Below are positions 40,013-48,502 of a stretch of DNA of 64,000 bases, piece by piece (the stretch's first letter is position 1; each line of letters starts with the position of its first letter). The stretch comes from UBA6115 sp012514225 (GTDB taxonomy: Bacteria > Bacillota > Clostridia > Christensenellales > Aristaeellaceae): assembly GCA_036756425.1 (NCBI GenBank), contig DAIOLC010000003.1, positions 1 through 64,000 of the forward strand, given 5' to 3'. The position numbers were made by a program, and so were the translations under genes. Under the pieces are notes generated by a model. It was not told the origin of the DNA. It was given only the letters and a program-made list of their open reading frames with translations, and made no database searches.

Positions 40013-42021
40013 CGGGCTTCTCCCTCCTTTTCAGGCGGCGCCGCTTTCTTTTTGGCGGGCGCTCTCCGGGGCTTTTTCGCGGGCCTGGGGTCCCGCTTGT
40101 AGTCGAAGTAAACCGTGGACAGCGGCGGCACGCAGACCTCCACCGACCAAGGCAGGCCGTTGCACAGCTCCTCCTGCGCGCGCAGGGCGCCGGCGTTGTA
40201 CTGGTTGGAGCCGCCGAACTCCTTCAGGTCGGTGTTGAAGCACTCCGTCACCACGCCCGGCTCCGGCAGGCCGAAGCGGTACTGGGGGTAGAAGGCCGAG
40301 GTGAAGTTGGTCATGCACACGACGGAATTGCCGGAAAGGTCGGTGCGCATGAAGACGGTCAGGCTGCGCTCCCGGTCGTCCGCCGCCAGCCACTGGAAGC
40401 CGTCCCAGCTGTCCTCCACCTCGTGCATGGCGGGGGTGTCCCGGTAGAAGCGGTTCATCACCCGCACGCAGCGGCACAGGTCCGGGTGGCGCTCGTAGAC
40501 CATCAGGAACCAGTCCAGCTGGCCGTCGTAGTTCCACTCGATGAAGTGGCCGAACTCCCCGCCCATGAACAGCAGCTTTTTGCCGGGATGGGCCATGGTG
40601 TAGCCGTACAGCGCGCGCAGACCGGCGAATTTCTGCCAGAGGTCGCCCGGCTGCTTGTCCAGCATGCTCTTCTTCCCGTGCACGACCTCGTCGTGGGAGA
40701 AGGGAAGGATGTAGTTCTCGCTGAAGGCGTAAAAGAGGGAGAAGGTCAGCTTATCGTGATGCCAGCGGCGGTAGACCGGGTCGAACTTGATATAGGCCAG
40801 CATGTCGTTCATCCAGCCCATGTTCCACTTGAAGCCGAAGCCCAGCCCGCCCTGGTCCACCGGACGGGTAATCAGGGGAAAAGCGGTGGACTCCTCCGCG
40901 ATCATCATCACGCCGGGGAAGTCGCTGTAGACGACCTGGTTGAGCCGGCGCAGGAAGTCGATGGCCTCCAGGTTTTCCCGGCCGCCGAACTGGTTGCCCA
41001 AAAAGTCCCCCTCCCGGGAGAAATCGTGGTAAATCATGCTGGACACCGCGTCGCAGCGCAGGCCGTCGGCGTGGTAGTACTCCAGCCAGAAGCAGGCGTT
41101 GGACAGCATGAAGCTGTTGACCTCGCCCCGGGCGTAGTCGAACATCATCGTGCCCCATTGGGGCATCTCCGCGCGGCGGGGGTCCTCGTGCTCGAAGCAG
41201 GGGGTGCCGTCGAAGCGCCGCAGGCCGATTTCATCCCGCGGGAAGTGCGCGGGCACCCAGTCGAGGATGACGCCGATGCCGGCCTGGTGGAGCCGGTCAA
41301 TGAGGGACATCAGCTCCTTCGGCTTGCCGTGCCGGGCGGTGGCCGCGTAGTAGCCGGTGACCTGGTAGCCCCAGGACATGTCCAGCGGGTGCTCCATCAA
41401 CGGCAGCAGCTCCACGTGGGTGTAACCCATCTCCTCCACATAGGGGATGAGCTGGTCGGCGATTTCGCCGTAGGAGAGCATGCGGCCGTTCTCGCCCCGG
41501 CGCCAGGAGGCCAGGTGCATCTCGTAGATGTTGACGGGGCTGCGGTAGGGGTTCCAGGACTTGCGCCGCTCCATCCACTGCCCGTCGCCCCAGGCGTAAC
41601 CGTCCAGGTCGTAGAGCAGGCTGGCGGTGTTGGGGCGCAGCTCGCCGGCGAAGGCGAAGGGGTCCGCCTTCAGGCGCCACTGGCCGTCCGCGCCCAGGAC
41701 GGCGTACTTGTAGGCGCGCATTTTCTCTTCCGCGCCTTCGTAGCTGAAGGTTTCCGGGTCGGCGGCGGGGGTGAAAAGGATGTCGGGCAGGCGCAGCTCC
41801 CAGGTGCCGTCGAACTGCTTTTGCATTGGGTGCTTCTCATAGTCCCAGAAGCAGAACTCTCCTGTCAGGCTGACCGCCCGGGCGTTGGGCGCCCAAACGG
41901 AAAAATGCCAGCAGTCCACGTCCTGCCAGACCGGGTGCGCGCCGAACATCCGGTAGGCGTGCCGGCTGGTCCCCTGGTGGAACCCCTGCCTCTGCGCGCC
42001 GTCCGGGGGCTGATAGCGCAA
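40009..42021 (-). CDS. glgB: 1,4-alpha-glucan branching enzyme
   Basis: A 670-residue GH13 branching enzyme. The N-terminal CBM48-like domain has FHQGTSRHAYRMFGAHP and SVWAPNARAVSLTGEFCFW. The catalytic barrel shows DWVPAHFPRDEIGL, the nucleophile Asp in ADGLRCDAVSSMIY, the acid/base Glu in AEESTAFP and FSHDEVVHGKKSM. The C-terminus ends in a basic Ala/Pro/Lys tail like that of GlgA. I start it at the TTG (42021), which has GGGAGG 8 bases upstream; an in-frame ATG at 42060 lacks a ribosome site. First gene of glgB-C-D-A. Confidence 0.95.
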   Translation of the reverse strand: MRYQPPDGAQRQGFHQGTSRHAYRMFGAHPVWQDVDCWHFSVWAPNARAVSLTGEFCFWDYEKHPMQKQFDGTWELRLPDILFTPAADPETFSYEGAEEKMRAYKYAVLGADGQWRLKADPFAFAGELRPNTASLLYDLDGYAWGDGQWMERRKSWNPYRSPVNIYEMHLASWRRGENGRMLSYGEIADQLIPYVEEMGYTHVELLPLMEHPLDMSWGYQVTGYYAATARHGKPKELMSLIDRLHQAGIGVILDWVPAHFPRDEIGLRRFDGTPCFEHEDPRRAEMPQWGTMMFDYARGEVNSFMLSNACFWLEYYHADGLRCDAVSSMIYHDFSREGDFLGNQFGGRENLEAIDFLRRLNQVVYSDFPGVMMIAEESTAFPLITRPVDQGGLGFGFKWNMGWMNDMLAYIKFDPVYRRWHHDKLTFSLFYAFSENYILPFSHDEVVHGKKSMLDKQPGDLWQKFAGLRALYGYTMAHPGKKLLFMGGEFGHFIEWNYDGQLDWFLMVYERHPDLCRCVRVMNRFYRDTPAMHEVEDSWDGFQWLAADDRERSLTVFMRTDLSGNSVVCMTNFTSAFYPQYRFGLPEPGVVTECFNTDLKEFGGSNQYNAGALRAQEELCNGLPWSVEVCVPPLSTVYFDYKRDPRPAKKPRRAPAKKKAAPPEKEGEAR

Positions 42022-42081
42022 GGTGATTCCTCCCTTCCGCAACAGACGGATGATTCCCATGCGTGACTATTTTCTAGGGCA

Positions 42082-42110
42082 AGTATAGCATAGCGCCTAC
42101 CGCCGCGCAA
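42082..42110 (-). promoter_or_regulatory. Promoter of the glycogen operon
   Basis: Minus-strand TTGCGC (42110-42105), 17 bases, then TATACT (42087-42082), preceded by TGC as an extended -10. It lies 61 bases before the TTG start. Confidence 0.65.
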
Positions 42111-42174
42111 CTTGCAAAGCGGTTGACCCGCCTTGACAAATCCGCCCTTTCGCTTCAATGCCGGGCGCCCCCGA

Positions 42175-42204
42175 TTGAAGGCGCGCGCCGCCGCGTGCTA
42201 TAAT
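42175..42204 (+). promoter_or_regulatory. Promoter of the metallophosphoesterase-ppk operon
   Basis: TTGAAG (42175-42180), an 18-base spacer and TGCTATAAT (42196-42204), 30 bases before the ATG at 42234. Divergent from the glg promoter. Confidence 0.65.
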
Positions 42205-42233
42205 CCGCAAAGCAAAACGAAAGGATGTGCGTG

Positions 42234-43295
42234 ATGGCGAGGCGGCTGTTCGCCCCCCGGCGCCGGCGGCACGCCGGTTGCCTGACGGTGTTCCTGCTGC
42301 TGTTCGCGGCGGCGGCGCTTGTGCTGTCCTTAAACGGCCTGTCCAACCGCTACGTGCGCCTGGAAACCCGGCCGGTGACGGTGCTGCAGTTGCCCCGGGC
42401 GCTGGAGAACACCGCCATCCTGCATATTTCCGACCTGCACGCAGCCCAGCTGGGGCCCGGGCAGACGCACCTGCGGCAGGCGCTGGGCAAGGAAAGCTAC
42501 CAGGCTGTCGCGCTGACCGGGGACATGGTGGGCAGAAGCGGGAACGTGAAGCCCCTCCTGGAGCTGCTGGACGCGCTCAAGCCCGGCGTGCCGGTGTTTT
42601 TCGTGGCCGGGGACAACGACCCCGCCCCCCTAATGACCGCCCCGCACGGGGACGGGGAGGTCAAGGCGCCCTGGGTGCGCGAGGCCGAGGCCAGGGGCGC
42701 CCGGTACCTGGAGTATCCCGTCCGGCTCGAGGTGGAGGGGCAGGCGGTGTGGTTCGTGCCGGGGGAACTGTATTTCATCGACCTGAACAGCGCGTCCGCC
42801 GCCCTCAGGGAGCAGGCGGAAGCCCTGAAGGCGTCCGGGAAGGCCTACGAGCCGGAGACCGGCGCCCAGCTGCGTGCGGCGGAGCACCGCCTTGGGACCG
42901 TGAACGCCGCCCTGCAGGCGATGGAGGAGATACAGCCCACCGACCTTGTGGTTGCGCTGACCCACCAGCCGCCGGGCGCCGACATGCTGGGCGAGCTGGC
43001 GCAGGAGGCCCGCGAAAAGAACCTGACGAGCCCCGGCCTGTTCCTCGGCGGGCAGTTCAACAACGGGCAGGCGCGCCTGCCGGGGCTGGGCCCGGTGTAC
43101 GTGCCGCCGCAGGCGGACGGCCGGGGTGGCTTTTTCCCGGGGGATGAGGGCTTTACGGGGCTGTCCATCCAGAAGGGTTTCCCCGTCCACATCAGCCCCG
43201 GGCTGGGCGTTTCCGGCTATTACCCGGTGCCGCTGCGGCTGTTCAACCGGCCCAGCGTCACCCTGCTGCAATTGACCGCCCGCATGACGCGATAG
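42234..43295 (+). CDS. Membrane-anchored metallophosphoesterase-like protein with altered active site
   Basis: A 353-residue protein with an N-terminal membrane anchor (about residues 15-35, GCLTVFLLLFAAAALVLSL) after a very basic start. The fold is calcineurin-like: ISDLHAA (Asp67, His69), TGDMVG (Asp97) and a later THQP (His244) are present. Other key motifs are changed: the usual GNHD/E is GDND (126-129), and the usual GHTHGGQ is GQFNNGQ (273-279), removing the catalytic His and two metal His. Activity is therefore doubtful. The ATG at 42234 fits the AAAGG site best; an ATG at 42225 is too close. It is followed 10 bases later by ppk. Confidence 0.8.
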   Translation: MARRLFAPRRRRHAGCLTVFLLLFAAAALVLSLNGLSNRYVRLETRPVTVLQLPRALENTAILHISDLHAAQLGPGQTHLRQALGKESYQAVALTGDMVGRSGNVKPLLELLDALKPGVPVFFVAGDNDPAPLMTAPHGDGEVKAPWVREAEARGARYLEYPVRLEVEGQAVWFVPGELYFIDLNSASAALREQAEALKASGKAYEPETGAQLRAAEHRLGTVNAALQAMEEIQPTDLVVALTHQPPGADMLGELAQEAREKNLTSPGLFLGGQFNNGQARLPGLGPVYVPPQADGRGGFFPGDEGFTGLSIQKGFPVHISPGLGVSGYYPVPLRLFNRPSVTLLQLTARMTR

Positions 43296-43305
43296 GAGGA
43301 AGCCC

Positions 43306-45363
43306 TTGCCGAACCGTGGGATGTTCACCAACCGGGAACTGAGCTGGCTGCAGTTCAACGAGCGGGTGCTGTCCGAGGCCGTCAACCCGGACAACCCGCT
43401 GCTGGAGCGCGCGCGGTTTTTGTCCATCGTGTCCAACAACCTGGACGAGTTTTTCATGGTGCGCGTCGGCAAGCTGGAGCGCAAGGCCGACATGGGGCGG
43501 AGCGAGCCCGACCCCGCCGGCATGACGCCGGAAACCCAGGTGCGTGAAATCCGCAAGGCCGTGCGCGGGCACGTCGAGCGGCAGTACCACATCCTCAACC
43601 GCCAGCTGCTGCCGGAACTGAGGGACAACGGCATCGGGCTGCTTCAGGCGGAGGAGCTGACCTCCGAGCAGAAGCGCTGGCTGTCCCAGTACTTCGACGC
43701 CCAGGTACTCCCGGTATTGACCCCCCGCACCATCAACCCCATGCACCCCTTCCCCATCCTGGCGGCCAAGGCGCTCTACATCGCGGTGCTGCTGCAGTCG
43801 GACAAGGGCGGGGAGCCGCAGCTGGCCATCGTGCCCGTGCCCAGGGCGCTGCAGCGGGTCGTCCTTTTGCCCATGGGCCGCGGCCAGGCGCGCGGCGTGC
43901 TGCTGGAGGAGCTCATCGCCCTGTTCCTGCCACGGATTTTCCTGTACATGGCGCCGCTGGCCCAGATGCCGCTGCGCATCACGCGCAACACCGACTTCGT
44001 GATGAACCTGGATGACATGGACAATTTGCTCAGCGAAATGAGCAAGAACGTGCAGCGGCGCTCCTACGGCAAAATCGTGCGCATGGAGGTCTCCGAGGGC
44101 GCGAACCGCCGGCTGCTGGACATGGTGGCGGGCGCCATGGAGGTGGAGGAGGACGCGCTGTTCGAGGTGGACGGCCCGGTGGACCTGCGCTTCTTCATGC
44201 GCCAGCTGTGCTCGCTGCCAGGCTTTGACCATCTGCGCTACCCCGCCTACACGCCCCGGGTCAACCCCCGGCTGCTGGTCAGGGAGTCCATCTTCCGGAC
44301 CATCAGGGGCGGCGACCTGTTCTTCCACCATCCCTACGACAGCTTCGACCCCGTCGTGCGCTTCCTGGCGGAGGCCGCCACCGACCCCCAGGTGCTGGCC
44401 ATCAAGCAGACCCTCTACCGGGTAAGCTCCCACAGCCCGATGATCGACGCCCTCGCCCGCGCCGCGCAAAACGGCAAGCAGGTGACCGCGCTCATCGAGG
44501 TGAGGGCGAGATTCGACGAGGAGCACAACATCGCCTGGAGCAAGGCGCTGGAAAAAGCCGGCTGCCATGTGCTCTACGGGGTGCCCCGGTGGAAGACCCA
44601 CTCCAAGGTGACCCTGGTCATCCGCCGGGAGGCGGAGGGGCTGCGGCACTACGTGCACTTCGGCACCGGCAACTACAACGACGTGACAGCCAGGATCTAT
44701 ACGGACATGGGCGTCATGACCTGCGACAAGCAGCTGGGCGAGGACGCGGCCGCCTTCTTCAACCTCATCCTGGGCTACAGCTACACCTTCCCGATGCGGG
44801 AGATGGTGGCCTCGCCTTACCAGTTGCGGGAGGCGATGCTCTCGCGCATCCGGCGTGAGGAGGTCAACGCCCACGACGGGCGCCCCTGCGGCATCACGAT
44901 GAAGATGAACTCCCTGTCCGACCCAGAGATGATTGCGGCGCTGCTGTCCGCCGCCAACGCGGGGGTGCCCGTCCGGCTGATGGTCCGCGGGATTTGCTGC
45001 CTGAACTACCGCGAGAACAAGAACCTGCGGATTTTTAGCCTGGTGGGGCGTTTCCTGGAGCACGCCCGCGTCTACGCCTTTGAAAACGGCGGGGAAAAGG
45101 AGCTGTTCCTTTCCTCCGCCGACCTGATGACCCGCAACCTGGATAAACGGGTAGAGCTGACCGTGCCGGTCAAGGACGCGGGCATCCGCGCCCAGATCCT
45201 GTCCATCCTGGAATTGGGGTTCATGGACAACCGCAAGCTGTGGCGGCTGGAGAGCGGCAGCCATTACACGCGGGTGCCCCGCGCGGCGCCCGCGGTTTTC
45301 GCCCAGGAGGCACTCATCCGCTCGCCCGACCCCCTGCTTGACAAGGAAAATCCCGCCGTTTAG
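43306..45363 (+). CDS. ppk: Polyphosphate kinase 1
   Basis: A 685-residue PPK1 that reversibly makes polyphosphate from ATP. The N-terminal domain has FTNRELSWLQFNERVLSEA and SNNLDEFFMVRVG. The catalytic C-terminal domains contain KQTLYRVS, the autophosphorylated-His region THSKVTLVIRRE and HFGTGNYNDVTARIYTD, and SADLMTRNLDKRVEL near the end. It starts at a TTG (43306) with a full AGGAGG 8 bases upstream. The upstream metallophosphoesterase-like gene is in the same operon, and the pst-pho operon lies elsewhere in the window, consistent with phosphate storage. Confidence 0.96.
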   Translation: MPNRGMFTNRELSWLQFNERVLSEAVNPDNPLLERARFLSIVSNNLDEFFMVRVGKLERKADMGRSEPDPAGMTPETQVREIRKAVRGHVERQYHILNRQLLPELRDNGIGLLQAEELTSEQKRWLSQYFDAQVLPVLTPRTINPMHPFPILAAKALYIAVLLQSDKGGEPQLAIVPVPRALQRVVLLPMGRGQARGVLLEELIALFLPRIFLYMAPLAQMPLRITRNTDFVMNLDDMDNLLSEMSKNVQRRSYGKIVRMEVSEGANRRLLDMVAGAMEVEEDALFEVDGPVDLRFFMRQLCSLPGFDHLRYPAYTPRVNPRLLVRESIFRTIRGGDLFFHHPYDSFDPVVRFLAEAATDPQVLAIKQTLYRVSSHSPMIDALARAAQNGKQVTALIEVRARFDEEHNIAWSKALEKAGCHVLYGVPRWKTHSKVTLVIRREAEGLRHYVHFGTGNYNDVTARIYTDMGVMTCDKQLGEDAAAFFNLILGYSYTFPMREMVASPYQLREAMLSRIRREEVNAHDGRPCGITMKMNSLSDPEMIAALLSAANAGVPVRLMVRGICCLNYRENKNLRIFSLVGRFLEHARVYAFENGGEKELFLSSADLMTRNLDKRVELTVPVKDAGIRAQILSILELGFMDNRKLWRLESGSHYTRVPRAAPAVFAQEALIRSPDPLLDKENPAV

Positions 45364-45380
45364 AATCAAACTGCGCGGCG

Positions 45381-45395
45381 GGGGGCGACGCCCCC
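45381..45395 (+). terminator. GC-rich hairpin after ppk
   Basis: GGGGGC-GAC-GCCCCC is a 6-bp stem with a 3-base loop, 18 bases after the ppk stop, without a U-tract. No T-box-like leader is visible in the remaining bases before cysS. Confidence 0.35.
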
Positions 45396-45461
45396 GGGAC
45401 GCGGCGGCACGCGGCGGCCTTGAGACAAGGCGGCCGCACGGTTTATCAAGGAGCAGCCAAT

Positions 45462-46850
45462 ATGCAGATTTACAACAGCCAGACGCGGAAAAAAGAAGAG
45501 TTCGTCCCCCTCAGGGAAGGAAAGGTCGGCATGTACTGCTGCGGCCCGACGGTGTACGACTTCTTCCACATCGGCAACGCGCGGCCCTTCATCATGTTCG
45601 ACGTTTTGCGGCGCTACCTGCAGTACCGGGGGTACGAGGTGACCTACGTGCAGAACTTCACCGACGTGGACGACAAGATGATCGAGCGCGCCAAGCGGGA
45701 GGGCGTGAGCGTCAGGGAGCTGGGCGACCGCTTCATCGCGGAGTACTGGAAGGACGCCGGCGCCCTGGGCGTGAAGCCCGCCGACGTGCACCCGCGGGCG
45801 ACGGAGCACATCCCGCAGATGATTGCCCTCATCCAGGGGCTCATCGACAAGGGCATGGCCTACGAGCAGGCGGGCAGCGTGTATTTCTCGACGCCTGATT
45901 TCCCGGAGTACGGCAAGCTGTCCGGCCAGAACCTGGAGGACCTGGACGCTGGCGCGCGGGTGAGCGTGGACGAGGAAAAGCGAAACCCCCTGGACTTCGC
46001 CCTGTGGAAGGCGGAAAAGCCGGGCGAGCCCAGCTGGGACAGCCCCTGGGGCAAGGGCAGGCCGGGCTGGCACATCGAGTGCAGCGCGATGAGCATGGAC
46101 TACCTGGGGGAAGCCTTCGACATCCACGCGGGCGGGCAGGACCTGCTGTTCCCCCACCATGAGAACGAGGTCGCCCAGAGCGAGGGCTTTACCGGGCACC
46201 CCTTCGTAAACTACTGGATGCACAACGGCTTCCTGAACATCGACAACGCGAAGATGTCCAAGTCCCTGGGCAACTTCTTCACCGTCCGGGACATCCTGAA
46301 GGAATACGAGCCCGAGGACGTGCGGATGCTGATGCTGTCCGCGCATTACCGCAGCCCGCTGAACTTCAGCCGGGACATGATGGCGCAGGCCCACGCCTCC
46401 CTGACACGCCTGTATACCGCGAAGGACCGCCTGAACGCCCTACTGGCTTCCGCGAAGCCGGACGCGCCGGGCGGCGCCGGCGTGCCGGAAAAGGCAAAGG
46501 ACATCCGGCAGCGCTTCCTGGACGGCATGGACAACGACTTCAACACCGCCGAGGCCATGGGCGCGGTTTTCGACCTGGCCTACCTGGCCAACACCGAGCT
46601 GGACGAAAACAGCGGGAAAGCCGCGGTGCAGGCCGCGCTGGACACGCTCGGGGAGCTGACGGGCGTCCTGGGGCTGCTGGAGCGCGAGCAAGACGCCGTC
46701 CCGGCGGAAGTGCGGGAAATCGCCCAGCGCCGCGCCGAAGCCCGGAAGAACCGGGACTGGGCGCAGTCGGACGCCCTGCGCGGGGAGCTGGCAGGGATGG
46801 GCTGGCTGGCGGAAGACACCCCGCAGGGGCAAAAGCTGCGCCGCGCGTGA
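45462..46850 (+). CDS. cysS: Cysteinyl-tRNA synthetase
   Basis: A 462-residue class I aminoacyl-tRNA synthetase charging tRNA-Cys. The zinc/ATP site begins MYCCGPTVYDFFHIGNARP, which includes the HIGN signature. GWHIECSAM and HAGGQDLLFPHHENE provide further zinc ligands, and KMSKSLGN is the second ATP signature. The C-terminal helical domain ends DTPQGQKLRR. The ATG at 45462 follows AAGGAGC. Its stop overlaps the start of the next gene (GTGA). Confidence 0.98.
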   Translation: MQIYNSQTRKKEEFVPLREGKVGMYCCGPTVYDFFHIGNARPFIMFDVLRRYLQYRGYEVTYVQNFTDVDDKMIERAKREGVSVRELGDRFIAEYWKDAGALGVKPADVHPRATEHIPQMIALIQGLIDKGMAYEQAGSVYFSTPDFPEYGKLSGQNLEDLDAGARVSVDEEKRNPLDFALWKAEKPGEPSWDSPWGKGRPGWHIECSAMSMDYLGEAFDIHAGGQDLLFPHHENEVAQSEGFTGHPFVNYWMHNGFLNIDNAKMSKSLGNFFTVRDILKEYEPEDVRMLMLSAHYRSPLNFSRDMMAQAHASLTRLYTAKDRLNALLASAKPDAPGGAGVPEKAKDIRQRFLDGMDNDFNTAEAMGAVFDLAYLANTELDENSGKAAVQAALDTLGELTGVLGLLEREQDAVPAEVREIAQRRAEARKNRDWAQSDALRGELAGMGWLAEDTPQGQKLRRA

Positions 46851-47245
46851 GCCGCGCGGGCAGGGCCGCCGGGCTGGCGCTGCTGGCCTGCTGCCTGGGG
46901 CTGGCGGCCTACCTGGGCGTCTGGGCGCTGGACGAATCGACCCGTCGCGGGGAGACCGTCGAGCTGGCGCTCCGCCCCGCGCCCACCGCGGCCCCCACGG
47001 CGCTGCCGGATACGACGGGGCTGGAGCTCAACGGCGCGACCCTGGAGCAGCTGATGGAGCTGCCGGGCATCGGCGAGCACCTGGCGAAGGAAATCATCCG
47101 GCAGCGGGAGCTGCACCCCTTTTATTTCGTCGAGGACTTGAAGGCCGTGCCGGGCATCGGGGACAGGCGGCTGGAGAGCCTGCGGCCCCTGGTCTGGGTT
47201 TCGCCGCCGCCGGCGGAAAGCCCTGAAGATTCCGGGCAGCCATAA
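46847..47245 (+). CDS. Membrane-anchored helix-hairpin-helix protein (ComEA-like)
   Basis: A 132-residue protein with an N-terminal membrane helix (about residues 7-28) and a Pro/Ala/Thr-rich linker. It ends in two helix-hairpin-helix motifs: LMELPGIGEHLAKEIIRQRE and DLKAVPGIGDRRLESLRPL. This is the DNA-binding domain of ComEA, the surface DNA receptor of competence, but the SLBB domain of full-length ComEA is missing. The GTG start overlaps the cysS stop (GTGA), so it is translated with cysS. No other competence gene is in view. A DNA-binding surface role is inferred from the fold only. Confidence 0.8.
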   Translation: MSRAGRAAGLALLACCLGLAAYLGVWALDESTRRGETVELALRPAPTAAPTALPDTTGLELNGATLEQLMELPGIGEHLAKEIIRQRELHPFYFVEDLKAVPGIGDRRLESLRPLVWVSPPPAESPEDSGQP

Positions 47246-47298
47246 ACCGTTTTCCATCGCGCAAATCGAGCGGTCAAACGAAAAAGGAATCGCAAAGG

Positions 47299-47925
47299 AT
47301 GCGCAAAGCGGATTACATGCGCGACCCCTGCGGCGCGTCGCCCCTGCCGTACTGGAAGGCGAAGGATTTCCGGCTGCCGCCGGGGATGAAAATCGTAAAG
47401 GACAGCGACTTTCATCCGGGGCTGTTGGCCCGGTATGTGGATACGCCTTACTTCAAAGCCATGGCGCCGCTTGCCGGGCGTGAGCGGCCGGAATTGCCCG
47501 CGGGCCTGGAGGCCTCCACGGCGGACGACGCCGGGTTCTCGGAGCATATCGGCGCCTGTTACGCCGACGAGTGGATATCCGCCGGGGATTTGCGGCGCGA
47601 GCGGGCGCTGCCCGTGTATGACCCGGCGCTGTGGCTGGCGCTCAGGGACCGGCGAACCGGCGGGATTGCCGCCAGCGGCATCGCGCAGCTGGACCCGGCC
47701 GCCGGGGAAGGCGTCCTGGACTGGATTCAGGTGTCGCCCGACTGGCGGCGGCGGGGGCTGGGACAGTTCATCGTCCGGGAACTGCTGTTTAGGATGCAAG
47801 GAAAGGCGGCCTTCGCGACCGTCTCCGGCAAGGCCGGGGACGAAACGCGGCCCGACCTGCTGTATCAAAGCTGCGGCTTTTCCGGCTGGACCCTGTGGCA
47901 TATCCTGAGGGAAAAGAGAAACTAA
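47299..47925 (+). CDS. GNAT-family N-acetyltransferase
   Basis: A 208-residue protein whose C-terminal half carries the GNAT fold. The acetyl-CoA motif is VSPDWRRRGLGQFIVRELLFR, preceded by a strand LDWIQVSP and followed by a final strand LLYQSCGFSGWTLWHI. The first 60 residues are an extra domain with PLPYWKAKDFRLPPG, not recognised. The substrate is unknown. It is convergent with another GNAT gene at 47993 that is not closely similar. Confidence 0.8.
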   Translation: MRKADYMRDPCGASPLPYWKAKDFRLPPGMKIVKDSDFHPGLLARYVDTPYFKAMAPLAGRERPELPAGLEASTADDAGFSEHIGACYADEWISAGDLRRERALPVYDPALWLALRDRRTGGIAASGIAQLDPAAGEGVLDWIQVSPDWRRRGLGQFIVRELLFRMQGKAAFATVSGKAGDETRPDLLYQSCGFSGWTLWHILREKRN

Positions 47926-47926
47926 A

Positions 47927-47988
47927 GCGCTTTTCAAGCGCCGTATTGATGACGGCGGCAGAGCCCGCGCCTCTTGGGGCGTTTTTTT
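47927..47988. terminator. Bidirectional terminator region between two convergent acetyltransferases
   Basis: GCGCTT-TTC-AAGCGC (47927-47941) is followed on the minus strand by TTTAGTTT and serves the minus gene. A short CGCCT/GGGGCG stem (47968-47981) followed by seven Ts serves the plus gene. Confidence 0.55.
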
Positions 47989-47992
47989 GTAT

Positions 47993-48418
47993 CTACCGGT
48001 CGCCCTGGAAACGGACGAAGCACCGGGTGCCCAGGGAGACCGCCTCCGCAAAGCCCAGGGCCTGGTAGAAGGCACGCGTCTCCGGCGCGTCGTCGGTCAA
48101 CAGGACCGTCTGCCTGACGTGGGAGAAGCGGGCGAGCGTCCGGCGCAGCAGCTCCCGGCCGATGCCGCGGCGCTGCCAATCCGGGCGGACCAGCACGTCC
48201 TGCACGTAGGCGACGGAGCAGTCGTCCCCCACCACGCGGACGAGCCCGACCGGCAATTCCCCCTCCCAGGCGCTCAGGTGCCAGAGGGCGCCGGGCAGCA
48301 GGCGCGCCATCTTGCCCGGGTTGGCGGTATAGGCGGCCCAGCCCACGGAATCGTACAGCGCAACCAGCGCCTCAATCAGCAGGGGCGCGTTTTCCCGGTA
48401 GATGATTTCCACCGACAT
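47993..48418 (-). CDS. GNAT-family N-acetyltransferase
   Basis: A 141-residue single-domain GNAT enzyme of the aminoglycoside/PaiA-like size class. The acetyl-CoA loop is VQDVLVRPDWQRRGIGRELL (Q/RxxGxG/A pattern). It is followed by RQTVLLTDDAPETRAFYQALGF, the typical last helix. N-terminal residues DSVGWAAYTANPGKM resemble a group found widely in Bacillota with unassigned substrates. It lies 84 bases after the EF-G-like gene with a hairpin between. Confidence 0.87.
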   Translation of the reverse strand: MSVEIIYRENAPLLIEALVALYDSVGWAAYTANPGKMARLLPGALWHLSAWEGELPVGLVRVVGDDCSVAYVQDVLVRPDWQRRGIGRELLRRTLARFSHVRQTVLLTDDAPETRAFYQALGFAEAVSLGTRCFVRFQGDR

Positions 48419-48454
48419 ATGAACCAGCCTTTCACGCGATTGAGGACAATGGCG

Positions 48455-48478
48455 CGGGGCGGGCTTTCGCCCGCCCCG
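48455..48478. terminator. Perfect GC hairpin after the EF-G-like gene
   Basis: CGGGGCGGGC-TTTC-GCCCGCCCCG is a perfect 10-bp stem downstream of the minus-strand GTPase stop. No U-tract follows on the minus strand. Confidence 0.5.
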
Positions 48479-48502
48479 GAAACAAGGACACGGAAAAGGG
48501 AC

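Noticed and set aside
43258..45369. A 703-codon minus-strand open frame opposite ppk
   Set aside because: It is a shadow of the polyphosphate kinase gene. The composition is the same antisense type and no family motif is present.
45364..45461. A T-box leader before cysS
   Set aside because: Only 98 bases separate ppk and cysS. No T-box consensus bulge or specifier stem was found.
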